Below are positions 1-13,432 of a stretch of 64,000 bases of DNA, piece by piece. Both the position numbers and the translations under genes were made by a program. Positions within the stretch are counted from its first letter, which is position 1. Every line of letters begins with the position of its first letter. Location of the stretch: assembly GCA_964057225.1 (NCBI GenBank), contig OZ059895.1, forward strand, positions 19,602,688 to 19,666,687. Direction: 5' to 3'. The notes beneath the pieces are model-generated. The model did not search any database and was not told the DNA's origin. It saw only the letters and a program-made list of their open reading frames with translations. Source of the DNA: Auanema rhodensis. Taxonomy: Eukaryota > Nematoda > Chromadorea > Rhabditida > Rhabditidae.

Positions 1-356
1 TCTCACGTGAAGCGAGTTACATACCAAGTGCACATCACGTGTACATTTAATTAGCATAAATTAAAGTTCACGTGTAATTTCAAAGTCATGGTTACCATGC
101 ACCAATATCAATAAAAACTTGTTTTAAGACTAATATGGACATGAGAAATCTAATTTTGAAAACCGCATCTCTTCATCTTTCACGTGAAGCGAGTTACATA
201 TCAAGTGCACATCACGTGTACACTTAATTAGCATAAATGAAAGTTCACGTAATTTTCAAAGTCATGGTTAACATGCACCAATATCAATAAAAATTTGTTT
301 TTAGACTAATATGGACATGGGGAATCTAATTTTGAAAACCACATCTCTTTATCTTT

Positions 357-532
357 CACGTGAAGCGAGTTACATACCAAGTGCACATCACGTGTACATT
401 GAATTAGCATAAATTAAAGTTCACGTAAATTTCAAAGTCATGGTTACCATGCACCAATATCAATAAAAATTTGTTTTAAGACTAATATGGACATGAGAAA
501 TCTAATTTTGAAAACCGCATCTCTTCATCTTT
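357..532 (+). repeat. Satellite A representative monomer (176 bp)
   Basis: This unit serves as a reference phase for array A. Its parts in order: CACGTG at 357-362; an imperfect dyad around 379-400 that contains the second CACGTG (389-394); the dyad CATGGT-T-ACCATG at 439-451; an AT-rich stretch with an A5/T3 run; and a closing segment GAAAACCGCATCTC. In many other copies the 439-451 dyad reads CATGGTTAACATG instead, which replaces it with GTTAAC. The choice of start is arbitrary because the array is continuous. Confidence 0.9.
389..394. promoter_or_regulatory. Invariant CACGTG (G-box/E-box) in satellite A
   Basis: The sequence ATCACGTGTAC is present at this position in every A monomer I read. 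The other CACGTG, 32 bp upstream at the unit start, is often lost by substitution (CATGTG, CACGTA, GACGTG). ATCACGTG fits the bHLH E-box and also the yeast CDEI/Cbf1 consensus RTCACRTG. That is a motif match only. Nothing shows that a factor binds here, and no other point-centromere elements are present. Confidence 0.5.
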
Positions 533-3500
533 CACGTGAAGCGAGTTACATACCAAGTGCACATCACGTGTACATTGAATTAGCATAAATTAAAGTTCAC
601 GTAAATTTCAAAGTCATGGTTACCATGCACCAATATCAATAAAAATTTGTTTTTAGACTAATATGGACATGGGGAATCTAATTTTGAAAACCGCATCTCT
701 TTATCTTTCACGTGAAGCGAGTTACATACCAAGTGCACATCACGTGTACATTTAATTAGCATAAATTAAAGTTTACGTAAATTTCAAAGTCATGGTTACC
801 ATGCACCAATATCAATAAAAATTTGTTTTAAGACTAATATGGACATGAGAAATCTAATTTTGAAAACCGCATCTCTTCATCTTTCATGTGAAGCGAGTTA
901 CATATCAAGTGCACATCACGTGTACATTGAATTAGCATAAATTAAAGTTCACGTAAATTTCAAAGTCATGGTTAACATGCACCAATATCAATAAAAATTT
1001 GTTTTTAGACTAATATGGACATGGGGAATCTATTTTTGAAAACCGCATCTCTTCATCTTTCACGTGAAGCGAGTTACATACCAAGTGCACATCACGTGTA
1101 CACTTAATTAGCATAAATTAAAGTTCACGTAAATTTCGAAGTCATGGTTAACATGCACCAATATCAATAAAAATTTGTTTTTAGACTAATATGGACATGG
1201 GGAATCTAATTTTGAAAACCGCATCTCTTTATCTTTCACGTGAAGCGAGTTACATACCAAGTGCACATCACGTGTACATTTAATTAGCATAAATTAAAGT
1301 TCACGTAAATTTCAAAGTCATGGTTACCATGCACCAATATCAATAAAAATTTGTTTTAAGACTAATATGGACATGAGAAATCTAATTTTGAAAACCGCAT
1401 CTCTTTATCTTTCACGTGAAGCGAGTTACATACCAAGTGCACATCACGTGTACATTTAATCAGCATAAATTAAAGTTCACGTAAATTTCAAAGTCATGGT
1501 TAACATGCACCAATATCAATAAAAATTTGTTTTTAGACTAATATGGACATGAAGAATCTATTTTTGAAAACCGCATCTCTTCATCTTTCACGTGAAGCGA
1601 GTTACATACCAAGTGCACATCACGTGTACACTTAATTAGCATAAATTAAAGTTCACGTAAATTTCGAAGTCATGGTTAACATGCACCAATATCAATAAAA
1701 ATTTGTTTTTAGACTAATATGGACATGGGGAATCTAATTTTGAAAACCGCATCTCTTTATCTTTCACGTGAAGCGAGTTACATACCAAGTGCACATCACG
1801 TGTACATTTAATCAGCATAAATTAAAGTTCACGTAAATTTCAAAGTCATGGTTAACATGCACCAATATCAATAAAAATTTGTTTTTAGACTAATATGGAC
1901 AAGGGGAATCTAATTTTGAAAACCGCATCTCTTTATCTCTCACGTGAAGCGAGTTACATACCAAGTGCACATCACGTGTACATTTAATTAGCATAAATTA
2001 AAGTTCACGTAAATTTCAAAGTCATGGTTACCATGCACCAATATCAATAAAAATTTGTTTTAAGACTAATATGGACATGAGAAATCTAATTTTGAAAACC
2101 GCATCTCTTCATCTTTCACGTAAAGCGAGTTACATACCAAGTGCACATCACGTGTACATTGAATTAGCATAAATTAAAGTTCACGTAAATTTCAAAGTCA
2201 TGGTTAACATGCACCAATATCAATAAAAATTTGTTTTTAGACTAATATGGACATGGGGAATCTATTTTTGAAAACCGCATCTCTTCATCTTTCACGTGAA
2301 GCGAGTTACATACCAAGTGCACATCACGTGTACACTTAATTAGCATAAATTAAAGTTCACGTAAATTTCAAAGTCATGGTTACCATGCAACAATATCAAT
2401 AAAAATTTGTTTTTAGACTAATATGGACATGGGGAATCTATTTTTGAAAACCGCATCTCTTCATCTTTCACGTGAAGCGAGTTACATACCAAGTGCACAT
2501 CACGTGTACACTTAATTAGCATAAATTAAAGTTCACGTAAATTTCGAAGTCATGGTTAACATGCACCAATATCAATAAAAATTTGTTTTTAGACTAATAT
2601 GGACATGGGGAATCTAATTTTGAAAACCGCATCTCTTTATCTTTCACGTGAAGCGAGTTACATACCAAGTGCACATCACGTGTACATTTAATCAGCATAA
2701 ATTAAAGTTCACGTAAATTTCAAAGTCATGGTTAACATGCACCAATATCAATAAAAATTTGTTTTTAGACTAATATGGACATGGGGAATCTATTTTTGAA
2801 AACCGCATTTCTTCATCTTTCACGTGAAGCGAGTTACATACCAAGTGCACATCACGTGTACACTTAATTAGCATAAATTAAAGTTCACGTAAATTTCGAA
2901 GTCATGGTTAACATGCACCAATATCAATAAAAATTTGTTTTTAGACTAATATGGACATGGGGAATCTAATTTTGAAAACCGCATCTCTTTATCTTTCACG
3001 TGAAGCGAGTTACATACCAAGTGCACATCACGTGTACATTTAATCAGCATAAATTAAAGTTCACGTAAATTTCAAAGTCATGGTTAACATGCACCAATAT
3101 CAATAAAAATTTGTTTTTAGACTAATATGGACATGGGGAATCTAATTTTGAAAACCGCATCTCTTTATCTCTCACGTGAAGCGAGTTACATACCAAGTGC
3201 ACATCACGTGTACATTTAATTAGCATAAATTAAAGTTCACGTAAATTTCAAAGTCATGGTTACCATGCACCAATATCAATAAAAATTTGTTTTAAGACTA
3301 ATATGGACATGAGAAATCTAATTTTGAAAACCGCATCTCTTCATCTTTCACGTAAAGCGAGTTACATATCAAGTGCACATCACGTGTACACTTAATTAGC
3401 ATAAATTAAAGTTCACGTAAATTTCAAAGTCATGGTTAACATGCACCAATATCAATAAAAATTTGTTTTTAGACTAATATGGACATGGGGAATCTTATTT

Positions 3501-4049
3501 TGAAAACCACATCTCTTTATCTTTCACGTGAAGCGAGTTACATACCAAGTGCACATCACGTGTACACTTAATTAGCATAAATTAAAGTTCACGTAAATTT
3601 CAAAGTCATGGTTACCATGCACCAATATCAATAAAAATTTGTTTTTAGACTAATATGGACATGGGGAATCTAATTTTGAAAACCGCATCTCTTTATCTCT
3701 CACGTGAAGCGAGTTACATACCAAGTGCACATCACGTGTACATTTAATTAGCATAAATTAAAGTTCACGTAAATTTCAAAGTCATGGTTACCATGCACCA
3801 ATATCAATAAAAATTTGTTTTTAGACTAATATGGACATGGGGAATCTAATTTTGAAAACCACATCTCTTTATCTTTCACGTGAAGCGAGTTACATACCAA
3901 GTGCACATCACGTGTACACTTAATTAGCATAAATTAAAGTTCACGTAAATTTCAAAGTCATGGTTACCATGCACCAATATCAATAAAAATTTGTTTTTAG
4001 ACTAATATGGACATGGGGAATCTAATTTTGAAAACCGCATCTCTTTATC

Positions 4050-7000
4050 TCTCACGTGAAGCGAGTTACATACCAAGTGCACATCACGTGTACATTTAAT
4101 TAGCATAAATTAAAGTTCACGTGTAATTTCAAAGTCATGGTTACCATGCACCAATATCAATAAAAACTTGTTTTAAGACTAATATGGACATGAGAAATCT
4201 AATTTTGAAAACCGCATCTCTTCATCTTTCACGTGAAGCGAGTTACATATCAAGTGCACATCACGTGTACACTTAATTAGCATTAATGAAAGTTCACGTA
4301 ATTTTCAAAGTCATGGTTAACATGCACCAATATCAATAAAAATTTGTTTTTAGACTAATATGGACATGGGGAATCTAATTTTGAAAACCACATCTCTTTA
4401 TCTTTCACGTGAAGCGAGTTACATACCAAGTGCACATCACGTGTACATTGAATTAGCATAAATTAAAGTTCACGTAAATTTCAAAGTCATGGTTACCATG
4501 CACCAATATCAATAAAAATTTGTTTTAAGACTAATATGGACATGAGAAATCTAATTTTGAAAACCGCATCTCTTCATCTTTCACGTGAAGCGAGTTACAT
4601 ACCAAGTGCACATCACGTGTACATTGAATTAGCATAAATTAAAGTTCACGTAAATTTCAAAGTCATGGTTACCATGCACCAATATCAATAAAAATTTGTT
4701 TTTAGACTAATATGGACATGGGGAATCTAATTTTGAAAACCGCATCTCTTTATCTTTCACGTGAAGCGAGTTACATACCAAGTGCACATCACGTGTACAT
4801 TTAATTAGCATAAATTAAAGTTTACGTAAATTTCAAAGTCATGGTTACCATGCACCAATATCAATAAAAATTTGTTTTAAGACTAATATGGACATGAGAA
4901 ATCTAATTTTGAAAACCGCATCTCTTCATCTTTCATGTGAAGCGAGTTACATATCAAGTGCACATCACGTGTACATTGAATTAGCATAAATTAAAGTTCA
5001 CGTAAATTTCAAAGTCATGGTTAACATGCACCAATATCAATAAAAATTTGTTTTTAGACTAATATGGACATGGGGAATCTATTTTTGAAAACCGCATCTC
5101 TTCATCTTTCACGTGAAGCGAGTTACATACCAAGTGCACATCACGTGTACACTTAATTAGCATAAATTAAAATTCACGTAAATTTCGAAGTCATGGTTAA
5201 CATGCACCAATATCAATAAAAATTTGTTTTTAGACTAATATGGACATGGGGAATCTAATTTTGAAAACCGCATCTCTTTATCTTTCACGTGAAGCGAGTT
5301 ACATACCAAGTGCACATCACGTGTACATTTAATTAGCATAAATTAAAGTTCACGTAAATTTCAAAGTCATGGTTACCATGCACCAATATCAATAAAAATT
5401 TGTTTTAAGACTAATATGGACATGAGAAATCTAATTTTGAAAACCGCATCTCTTTATCTTTCACGTGAAGCGAGTTACATACCAAGTGCACATCACGTGT
5501 ACATTTAATCAGCATAAATTAAAGTTCACGTAAATTTCAAAGTCATGGTTAACATGCACCAATATCAATAAAAATTTGTTTTTAGACTAATATGGACATG
5601 GGGAATCTATTTTTGAAAACCGCATCTCTTCATCTTTCACGTGAAGCGAGTTACATACCAAGTGCACATCACGTGTACACTTAATTAGCATAAATTAAAG
5701 TTCACGTAAATTTCGAAGTCATGGTTAACATGCACCAATATCAATAAAAATTTGTTTTTAGACTAATATGGACATGGGGAATCTAATTTTGAAAACCGCA
5801 TCTCTTTATCTTTCACGTGAAGCGAGTTACATACCAAGTGCACATCACGTGTACATTTAATCAGCATAAATTAAAGTTCACGTAAATTTCAAAGTCATGG
5901 TTAACATGCACCAATATCAATAAAAATTTGTTTTTAGACTAATATGGACAAGGGGAATCTAATTTTGAAAACCGCATCTCTTTATCTCTCACGTGAAGCG
6001 AGTTACATACCAAGTGCACATCACGTGTACATTTAATTGGCATAAATTAAAGTTCACGTAAATTTCAAAGTCATGGTTACCATGCACCAATATCAATAAA
6101 AATTTGTTTTAAGACTAATATGGACATGAGAAATCTAATTTTGAAAACCGCATCTCTTCATCTTTCACGTAAAGCGAGTTACATACCAAGTGCACATCAC
6201 GTGTACATTGAATTAGCATAAATTAAAGTTCACGTAAATTTCAAAGTCATGGTTAACATGCACCAATATCAATAAAAATTTGTTTTTAGACTAATATGGA
6301 CATGGGGAATCTATTTTTGAAAACCGCATCTCTTCATCTTTCACGTGAAGCGAGTTACATACCAAGTGCACATCACGTGTACACTTAATTAGCATAAATT
6401 AAAGTTCACGTAAATTTCAAAGTCATGGTTACCATGCAACAATATCAATAAAAATTTGTTTTTAGACTAATATGGTCATGGGGAATCTATTTTTGAAAAC
6501 CGCATCTCTTCATCTTTCACGTGAAGCGAGTTACATACCAAGTGCACATCACGTGTACACTTAATTAGCATAAATTAAAGTTCACGTAAATTTCGAAGTC
6601 ATGGTTAACATGCACCAATATCAATAAAAATTTGTTTTTAGACTAATATGGACATGGGGAATCTAATTTTGAAAACCGCATCTCTTTATCTTTCACGTGA
6701 AGCGAGTTACATACCAAGTGCACATCACGTGTACATTTAATCAGCATAAATTAAAGTTCACGTAAATTTCAAAGTCATGGTTAACATGCACCAATATCAA
6801 TAAAAATTTGTTTTTAGACTAATATGGACATGGGGAATCTAATTTTGAAAACCGCATCTCTTTATCTTTCACGTGAAGCGAGTTACATACCAAGTGCACA
6901 TCACGTGTACATTTAATCAGCATAAATTAAAGTTCACGTAAATTTCAAAGTCATGGTTAACATGCACCAATATCAATAAAAATTTGTTTTTAGACTAATA

Positions 7001-7380
7001 TGGACATGGGGAATCTAATTTTGAAAACCGCATCTCTTTATCTTTCACGTGAAGCTAAAGTTCACGTAAATTTCAAAGTCATGGTTACCATGCACCAATA
7101 TCAATAAAAATTTGTTTTAAGACTAATATGGACATGAGAAATCTAATTTTGAAAACCGCATCTCTTCATCTTTCACGTAAAGCGAGTTACATATCAAGTG
7201 CACATCACGTGTACACTTAATTAGCATAAATTAAAGTTCACGTAAATTTCAAAGTCATGGTTAACATGCACCAATATCAATAAAAATTTGTTTTTAGACT
7301 AATATGGACATGGGGAATCTAATTTTGAAAACCACATCTCTTTATCTTTCACGTGAAGCGAGTTACATACCAAGTGCACA
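4050..7380 (+). repeat. Satellite A higher-order block 2 (shortened copy of block 1)
   Basis: This segment follows block 1 unit by unit with only a handful of substitutions (for example at about 5171, 6038 and 6475). It loses the monomer equivalent to 2821-2996, then has a 48-bp deletion at 7055/7056. After that the offset to block 1 falls from 4049 to 3825, checked with CACGTAAAG at 3349 and 7174. Similarity to block 1 in variant order ends near 7380. The right edge is approximate. Confidence 0.75.
7046..7173 (+). repeat. Truncated satellite A monomer (128 bp, 48-bp internal deletion)
   Basis: CACGTGAAGC runs straight into TAAAGTTCACG at 7055/7056. Compared with normal units, the 48 bp from GAGTTACATA to GCATAAAT are missing, including the otherwise invariant CACGTG. 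It is the only large internal deletion that I found in array A. Confidence 0.9.
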
Positions 7381-7814
7381 TCACGTGTACATTTAATTAG
7401 CATAAATTAAAGTTCACGTAAATTTCAAAGTCATGGTTACCATGCACCAATATCAATAAAAATTTGTTTTAAGACTAATATGGACATGAGAAATCTAATT
7501 TTGAAAACCGCATCTCTTCATCTTTCACGTAAAGCGAGTTACATATCAAGTGCACATCACGTGTACACTTAATTAGCATAAATTAAAGTTCACGTAAATT
7601 TCAAAGTCATGGTTAACATGCACCAATATCAATAAAAATTTGTTTTTAGACTAATATGGACATGGGGAATCTAATTTTGAAAACCACATCTCTTTATCTT
7701 TCACGTGAAGCGAGTTACATACCAAGTGCACATCACGTGTACATTTAATTAGCATAAATTAAAGTTCACGTAAATTTCAAAGTCATGGTTAACATGCACC
7801 AATATCAATAAAAA
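7174..7814 (+). repeat. Satellite A transition segment with a duplicated two-monomer unit
   Basis: The variant CACGTAAAGCGAG followed by CATATCAAG occurs at 7174 and again at 7526, exactly 352 bp (two monomers) apart, with the same flanking variants. This stretch joins the 23-monomer regime on the left to the 10/11-monomer regime on the right. Confidence 0.7.
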
Positions 7815-9749
7815 TTTTTTTTAGACTAATATGGACATGGGGAATCTAATTTTGAAAACCGCATCTCTTTCTCTTTGACGTGAAGCGAGTTACATACCAA
7901 GTGCACATCACGTGTACACTTAATTAGCATAAATTAAAGTTCACGTAAATTTCAAAGTCATGGTTAACATGCACCAATATCAATAAAAATTTGTTTTTAG
8001 ACTAATATGGACATGGGGAATCTAATTTTGAAAACCGCATCTCTTTATCTCTCACGTGAAGCGAGTTACATACCAAGTGCACATCACGTGTACATTTAAT
8101 TAGCATAAATCAAAGTTCACGTAAATTTCAAAGTCATGGTTAACATGCACCAATATCAATAAAGATTTGTTTTAAGACTAATATGGACATGAGAAATCTA
8201 ATTTTGAAAACCGCATCTCTTCATCTTTCATGTGAAGCGAGTTACATATCAAGTGCACATCACGTGTACACTTAATCAGCATAAATTAAAGTTCACGTAA
8301 ATTTCAAAGTCATGGTTAACATGCACCAATATCAATAAAAATTTGTTTTTAGACTAATATGGACATGGGGAATCTATTTTTGAAAACCGCATCTCTTCAT
8401 CTTTCATGTGAAGCGAGTTACATATCAAGTGCACATCACGTGTACACTTAATCAGCATAAATTAAAGTTCACGTAAATTTCAAAGTCATGGTTAACATGC
8501 ACCAATATCAATAAAAATTTGTTTTTAGACTAATATGGACATGGGGAATCTATTTTTGAAAACCGCATCTCTTCATCTTTCATGTGAAGCGAGTTACATA
8601 TCAAGTGCACATCACGTGTACACTTAATCAGCATAAATTAAAGTTCACGTAAATTTCAAAGTCATGGTTACCATGCACCAATATCAATAAAAATTTGTTT
8701 TAAGACTAATATGGACATGAGAAATCTAATTTTGAAAACCGCATCTCTTCATCTTTCATGTGAAGCGAGTTACATATCAAGTGCACATCACGTGTACACT
8801 TAATCAGCATAAATTAAAGTTCACGTAAATTTCAAAGTCATGGTTAACATGCACCAATATCAATAAAAATTTGTTTTTAGACTAATATGGACATGGGGAA
8901 TCTAATTTTGAAAACTGCATCTCTTTATCTTTCACGTGAAGCGAGTTACATACCAAGTGCACATCACGTGTACACTTAATTAGCATAAATTAAAGTTCAC
9001 GTAAATTTCGAAGTCATGGTTAACATGCACCAATATCAACAAAAATTTGTTTTTAGACTAATATGGACATGGGGAATCTATTTTTGAAAACCGCATCTCT
9101 TCATCTTTCACGTGAAGCGAGTTACATACCAAGTGCACATCACGTGTACATTTAATTAGCATAAATTAAAGTTCACGTAAATTTCAAAGTCATGGTTAAC
9201 ATGCACCAATATCAATAAAAATTTGTTTTAAGACTAATATGGACATGAGAAATCTAATTTTGAAAACCGCATCTCTTCATCTTTCATGTGAAGCGAGTTA
9301 CATATCAAGTGCACATCACGTGTACACTTAATCAGCATAAATTAAAGTTCACGTAAATTTCAAAGTCATGGTTAACATGCACCAATATCAATAAAAATTT
9401 GTTTTTAGACTAATATGGACATGGGGAATCTAATTTTGAAAACTGCATCTCTTTATCTTTCACGTGAAGCGAGTTACATACCAAGTGCACATCACGTGTA
9501 CACTTAATTAGCATAAATTAAAGTTCACGTAAATTTCGAAGTCATGGTTAACATGCACCAATATCAACAAAAATTTGTTTTTAGACTAATATGGACATGG
9601 GGAATCTATTTTTGAAAACCGCATCTCTTCATCTTTCACGTGAAGCGAGTTACATACCAAGTGCACATCACGTGTACATTTAATTAGCATAAATTAAAGT
9701 TCACGTAAATTTCAAAGTCATGGTTAACATGCACCAATATCAATAAAAA
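7815..9749 (+). repeat. Satellite A higher-order unit C1 (11 monomers, 1935 bp)
   Basis: The unit starts at an eight-T run formed by loss of G from TTTGTTTTT, and the private variant TTTCTCTTTGACGTGAAG follows about 60 bp later. It also holds AATAAAGATTTG once and CAATATCAAC-AAAAA twice (9037 and 9565, three monomers apart). The next unit repeats this order. The length is 11 x 176 minus one base for the lost G. Confidence 0.85.
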
Positions 9750-11508
9750 TTTTTTTTAGACTAATATGGACATGGGGAATCTAATTTTGAAAACCGCATC
9801 TCTTTCTCTTTGACGTGAAGCGAGTTACATACCAAGTGCACATCACGTGTACACTTAATTAGCATAAATTAAAGTTCACGTAAATTTCAAAGTCATGGTT
9901 AACATGCACCAATATCAATAAAAATTTGTTTTTAGACTAATATGGACATGGGGAATCTAATTTTGAAAACCGCATCTCTTTATCTCTCACGTGAAGCGAG
10001 TTACATACCAAGTGCACATCACGTGTACATTTAATTAGCATAAATCAAAGTTCACGTAAATTTCAAAGTCATGGTTAACATGCACCAATATCAATAAAGA
10101 TTTGTTTTAAGACTAATATGGACATGAGAAATCTAATTTTGAAAACCGCATCTCTTCATCTTTCATGTGAAGCGAGTTACATATCAAGTGCACATCACGT
10201 GTACACTTAATCAGCATAAATTAAAGTTCACGTAAATTTCAAAGTCATGGTTAACATGCACCAATATCAATAAAAATTTGTTTTTAGACTAATATGGACA
10301 TGGGGAATCTATTTTTGAAAACCGCATCTCTTCATCTTTCATGTGAAGCGAGTTACATATCAAGTGCACATCACGTGTACACTTAATCAGCATAAATTAA
10401 AGTTCACGTAAATTTCAAAGTCATGGTTAACATGCACCAATATCAATAAAAATTTGTTTTTAGACTAATATGGACATGGGGAATCTATTTTTGAAAACCG
10501 CATCTCTTCATCTTTCATGTGAAGCGAGTTACATATCAAGTGCACATCACGTGTACACTTAATCAGCATAAATTAAAGTTCACGTAAATTTCAAAGTCAT
10601 GGTTACCATGCACCAATATCAATAAAAATTTGTTTTAAGACTAATATGGACATGGGGAATCTAATTTTGAAAACTGCATCTCTTTATCTTTCACGTGAAG
10701 CGAGTTACATACCAAGTGCACATCACGTGTACACTTAATTAGCATAAATTAAAGTTCACGTAAATTTCGAAGTCATGGTTAACATGCACCAATATCAACA
10801 AAAATTTGTTTTTAGACTAATATGGACATGGGGAATCTATTTTTGAAAACCGCATCTCTTCATCTTTCACGTGAAGCGAGTTACATACCAAGTGCACATC
10901 ACGTGTACATTTAATTAGCATAAATTAAAGTTCACGTAAATTTCAAAGTCATGGTTAACATGCACCAATATCAATAAAAATTTGTTTTTAGACTAATATG
11001 GACATGGGGAATCTATTTTTGAAAACCGCATCTCTTCATCTTTCATGTGAAGCGAGTTACATATCAAGTGCACATCACGTGTACACTTAATCAGCATAAA
11101 TTAAAGTTCACGTAAATTTCAAAGTCATGGTTAACATGCACCAATATCAATAAAAATTTGTTTTTAGACTAATATGGACATGGGGAATCTAATTTTGAAA
11201 ACTGCATCTCTTTATCTTTCACGTGAAGCGAGTTACATACCAAGTGCACATCACGTGTACACTTAATTAGCATAAATTAAAGTTCACGTAAATTTCGAAG
11301 TCATGGTTAACATGCACCAATATCAACAAAAATTTGTTTTTAGACTAATATGGACATGGGGAATCTATTTTTGAAAACCGCATCTCTTCATCTTTCACGT
11401 GAAGCGAGTTACATACCAAGTGCACATCACGTGTACATTTAATTAGCATAAATTAAAGTTCACGTAAATTTCAAAGTCATGGTTAACATGCACCAATATC
11501 AATAAAAA
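9750..11508 (+). repeat. Satellite A higher-order unit C2 (10 monomers, 1759 bp)
   Basis: The same marker set as C1 appears, but CAATATCAAC sits 1046 bp from the eight-T marker instead of 1222 bp, so one monomer is missing. The marker GACGTGAAG is at 9812 here against 7877 in C1 and 11571 in C3. Confidence 0.85.
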
Positions 11509-13432
11509 TTTTTTTTAGACTAATATGGACATGGGGAATCTAATTTTGAAAACCGCATCTCTTTCTCTTTGACGTGAAGCGAGTTACATACCAAGTGCAC
11601 ATCACGTGTACACTTAATTAGCATAAATTAAAGTTCACGTAAATTTCAAAGTCATGGTTAACATGCACCAATATCAATAAAAATTTGTTTTTAGACTAAT
11701 ATGGACATGGGGAATCTAATTTTGAAAACCGCATCTCTTTATCTCTCACGTGAAGCGAGTTACATACCAAGTGCACATCACGTGTACATTTAATTAGCAT
11801 AAATCAAAGTTCACGTAAATTTCAAAGTCATGGTTAACATGCACCAATATCAATAAAGATTTGTTTTAAGACTAATATGGACATGAGAAATCTAATTTTG
11901 AAAACCGCATCTCTTCATCTTTCATGTGAAGCGAGTTACATATCAAGTGCACATCACGTGTACACTTAATCAGCATAAATTAAAGTTCACGTAAATTTCA
12001 AAGTCATGGTTAACATGCACCAATATCAATAAAAATTTGTTTTTAGACTAATATGGACATGGGGAATCTATTTTTGAAAACCGCATCTCTTCATCTTTCA
12101 TGTGAAGCGAGTTACATATCAAGTGCACATCACGTGTACACTTAATCAGCATAAATTAAAGTTCACGTAAATTTCAAAGTCATGGTTAACATGCACCAAT
12201 ATCAATAAAAATTTGTTTTTAGACTAATATGGACATGGGGAATCTATTTTTGAAAACCGCATCTCTTCATCTTTCATGTGAAGCGAGTTACATATCAAGT
12301 GCACATCACGTGTACACTTAATCAGCATAAATTAAAGTTCACGTAAATTTCAAAGTCATGGTTACCATGCACCAATATCAATAAAAATTTGTTTTAAGAC
12401 TAATATGGACATGAGAAATCTAATTTTGAAAACCGCATCTCTTCATCTTTCATGTGAAGCGAGTTACATATCAAGTGCACATCACGTGTACACTTAATCA
12501 GCATAAATTAAAGTTCACGTAAATTTCAAAGTCATGGTTAACATGCACCAATATCAATAAAAATTTGTTTTTAGACTAATATGGACATGGGGAATCTAAT
12601 TTTGAAAACTGCATCTCTTTATCTTTCACGTGAAGCGAGTTACATACCAAGTGCACATCACGTGTACACTTAATTAGCATAAATTAAAGTTCACGTAAAT
12701 TTCGAAGTCATGGTTAACATGCACCAATATCAACAAAAATTTGTTTTTAGACTAATATGGACATGGGGAATCTATTTTTGAAAACCGCATCTCTTCATCT
12801 TTCACGTGAAGCGAGTTACATACCAAGTGCACATCACGTGTACATTTAATTAGCATAAATTAAAGTTCACGTAAATTTCAAAGTCATGGTTAACATGCAC
12901 CAATATCAATAAAAATTTGTTTTAAGACTAATATGGACATGAGAAATCTAATTTTGAAAACCGCATCTCTTCATCTTTCATGTGAAGCGAGTTACATATC
13001 AAGTGCACATCACGTGTACACTTGATCAGCATAAATTAAAGTTCACGTAAATTTCAAAGTCATGGTTAACATGCACCAATATCAATAAAAATTTGTTTTT
13101 AGACTAATATGGACATGGGGAATCTAATTTTGAAAACTGCATCTCTTTATCTTTCACGTGAAGCGAGTTACATACCAAGTGCACATCACGTGTACACTTA
13201 ATTAGCATAAATTAAAGTTCACGTAAATTTCGAAGTCATGGTTAACATGCACCAATATCAACAAAAATTTGTTTTTAGACTAATATGGACATGGGGAATC
13301 TATTTTTGAAAACCGCATCTCTTCATCTTTCACGTGAAGCGAGTTACATACCAAGTGCACATCACGTGTACATTTAATTAGCATAAATTAAAGTTCACGT
13401 AAATTTCAAAGTCATGGTTAACATGCACCAAT
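11509..13432 (+). repeat. Satellite A higher-order unit C3 (11 monomers, cut at the A/B junction)
   Basis: The eight-T marker at 11509 and CAATATCAAC at 12731 have the same 1222-bp spacing as in C1, so this is the 11-monomer form. It ends at CACCAAT, about 12 bp before the next eight-T marker would be expected. A private base change (CTTGATCAGC) lies near 13023. Confidence 0.85.

Larger units (their letters stand above)
1..4049 (+). repeat. Satellite A higher-order block 1 (23 monomers, 4049 bp)
   Basis: The block is recognised because its private variants recur 4049 bp downstream: the 177-bp first unit with TTCACGTGTAATTT (69-74 and the matching site after 4050), GACAAGGGG (1901 and 5950), TTTCACGTAAAGCG (2117 and 6166) and CCATGCAACAATATC (about 2381 and 6430). 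4049 is 23 x 176 plus the one extra base of the 177-bp unit. The true left edge may lie outside the window. Confidence 0.85.
1..13432 (+). repeat. Satellite A array, 176-bp unit, about 76 copies
   Basis: The anchor CACGTGAAGCGAG recurs at 4, 181, 357, 533 and 709 and then on through the segment, at 176-bp spacing apart from a few indels. All copies point the same way and the window starts inside the array. Two main unit types mix. One reads TTTTAAGAC then ATGAGAAATC near its end; the other reads TTTTTAGAC then ATGGGGAATC. Minor variants include TTTCATGTGAAG, CACGTAAAGCG, TAATCAGC and TTTCGAAG. I see no gene and no interruption by another element. 176 bp is a typical nucleosome-scale satellite length. 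The family itself is unknown to me. Confidence 0.97.

Noticed and set aside
1-13432. CRISPR array, because of regular short repeats
   Set aside because: Whole 176-bp units are repeated with no unique spacers between short direct repeats. This is a satellite.
1-13432. Yeast-type point centromere, because ATCACGTG fits the CDEI consensus
   Set aside because: No CDEIII-like element at the right distance, and the motif recurs in dozens of tandem units. Only the 8-bp match remains.
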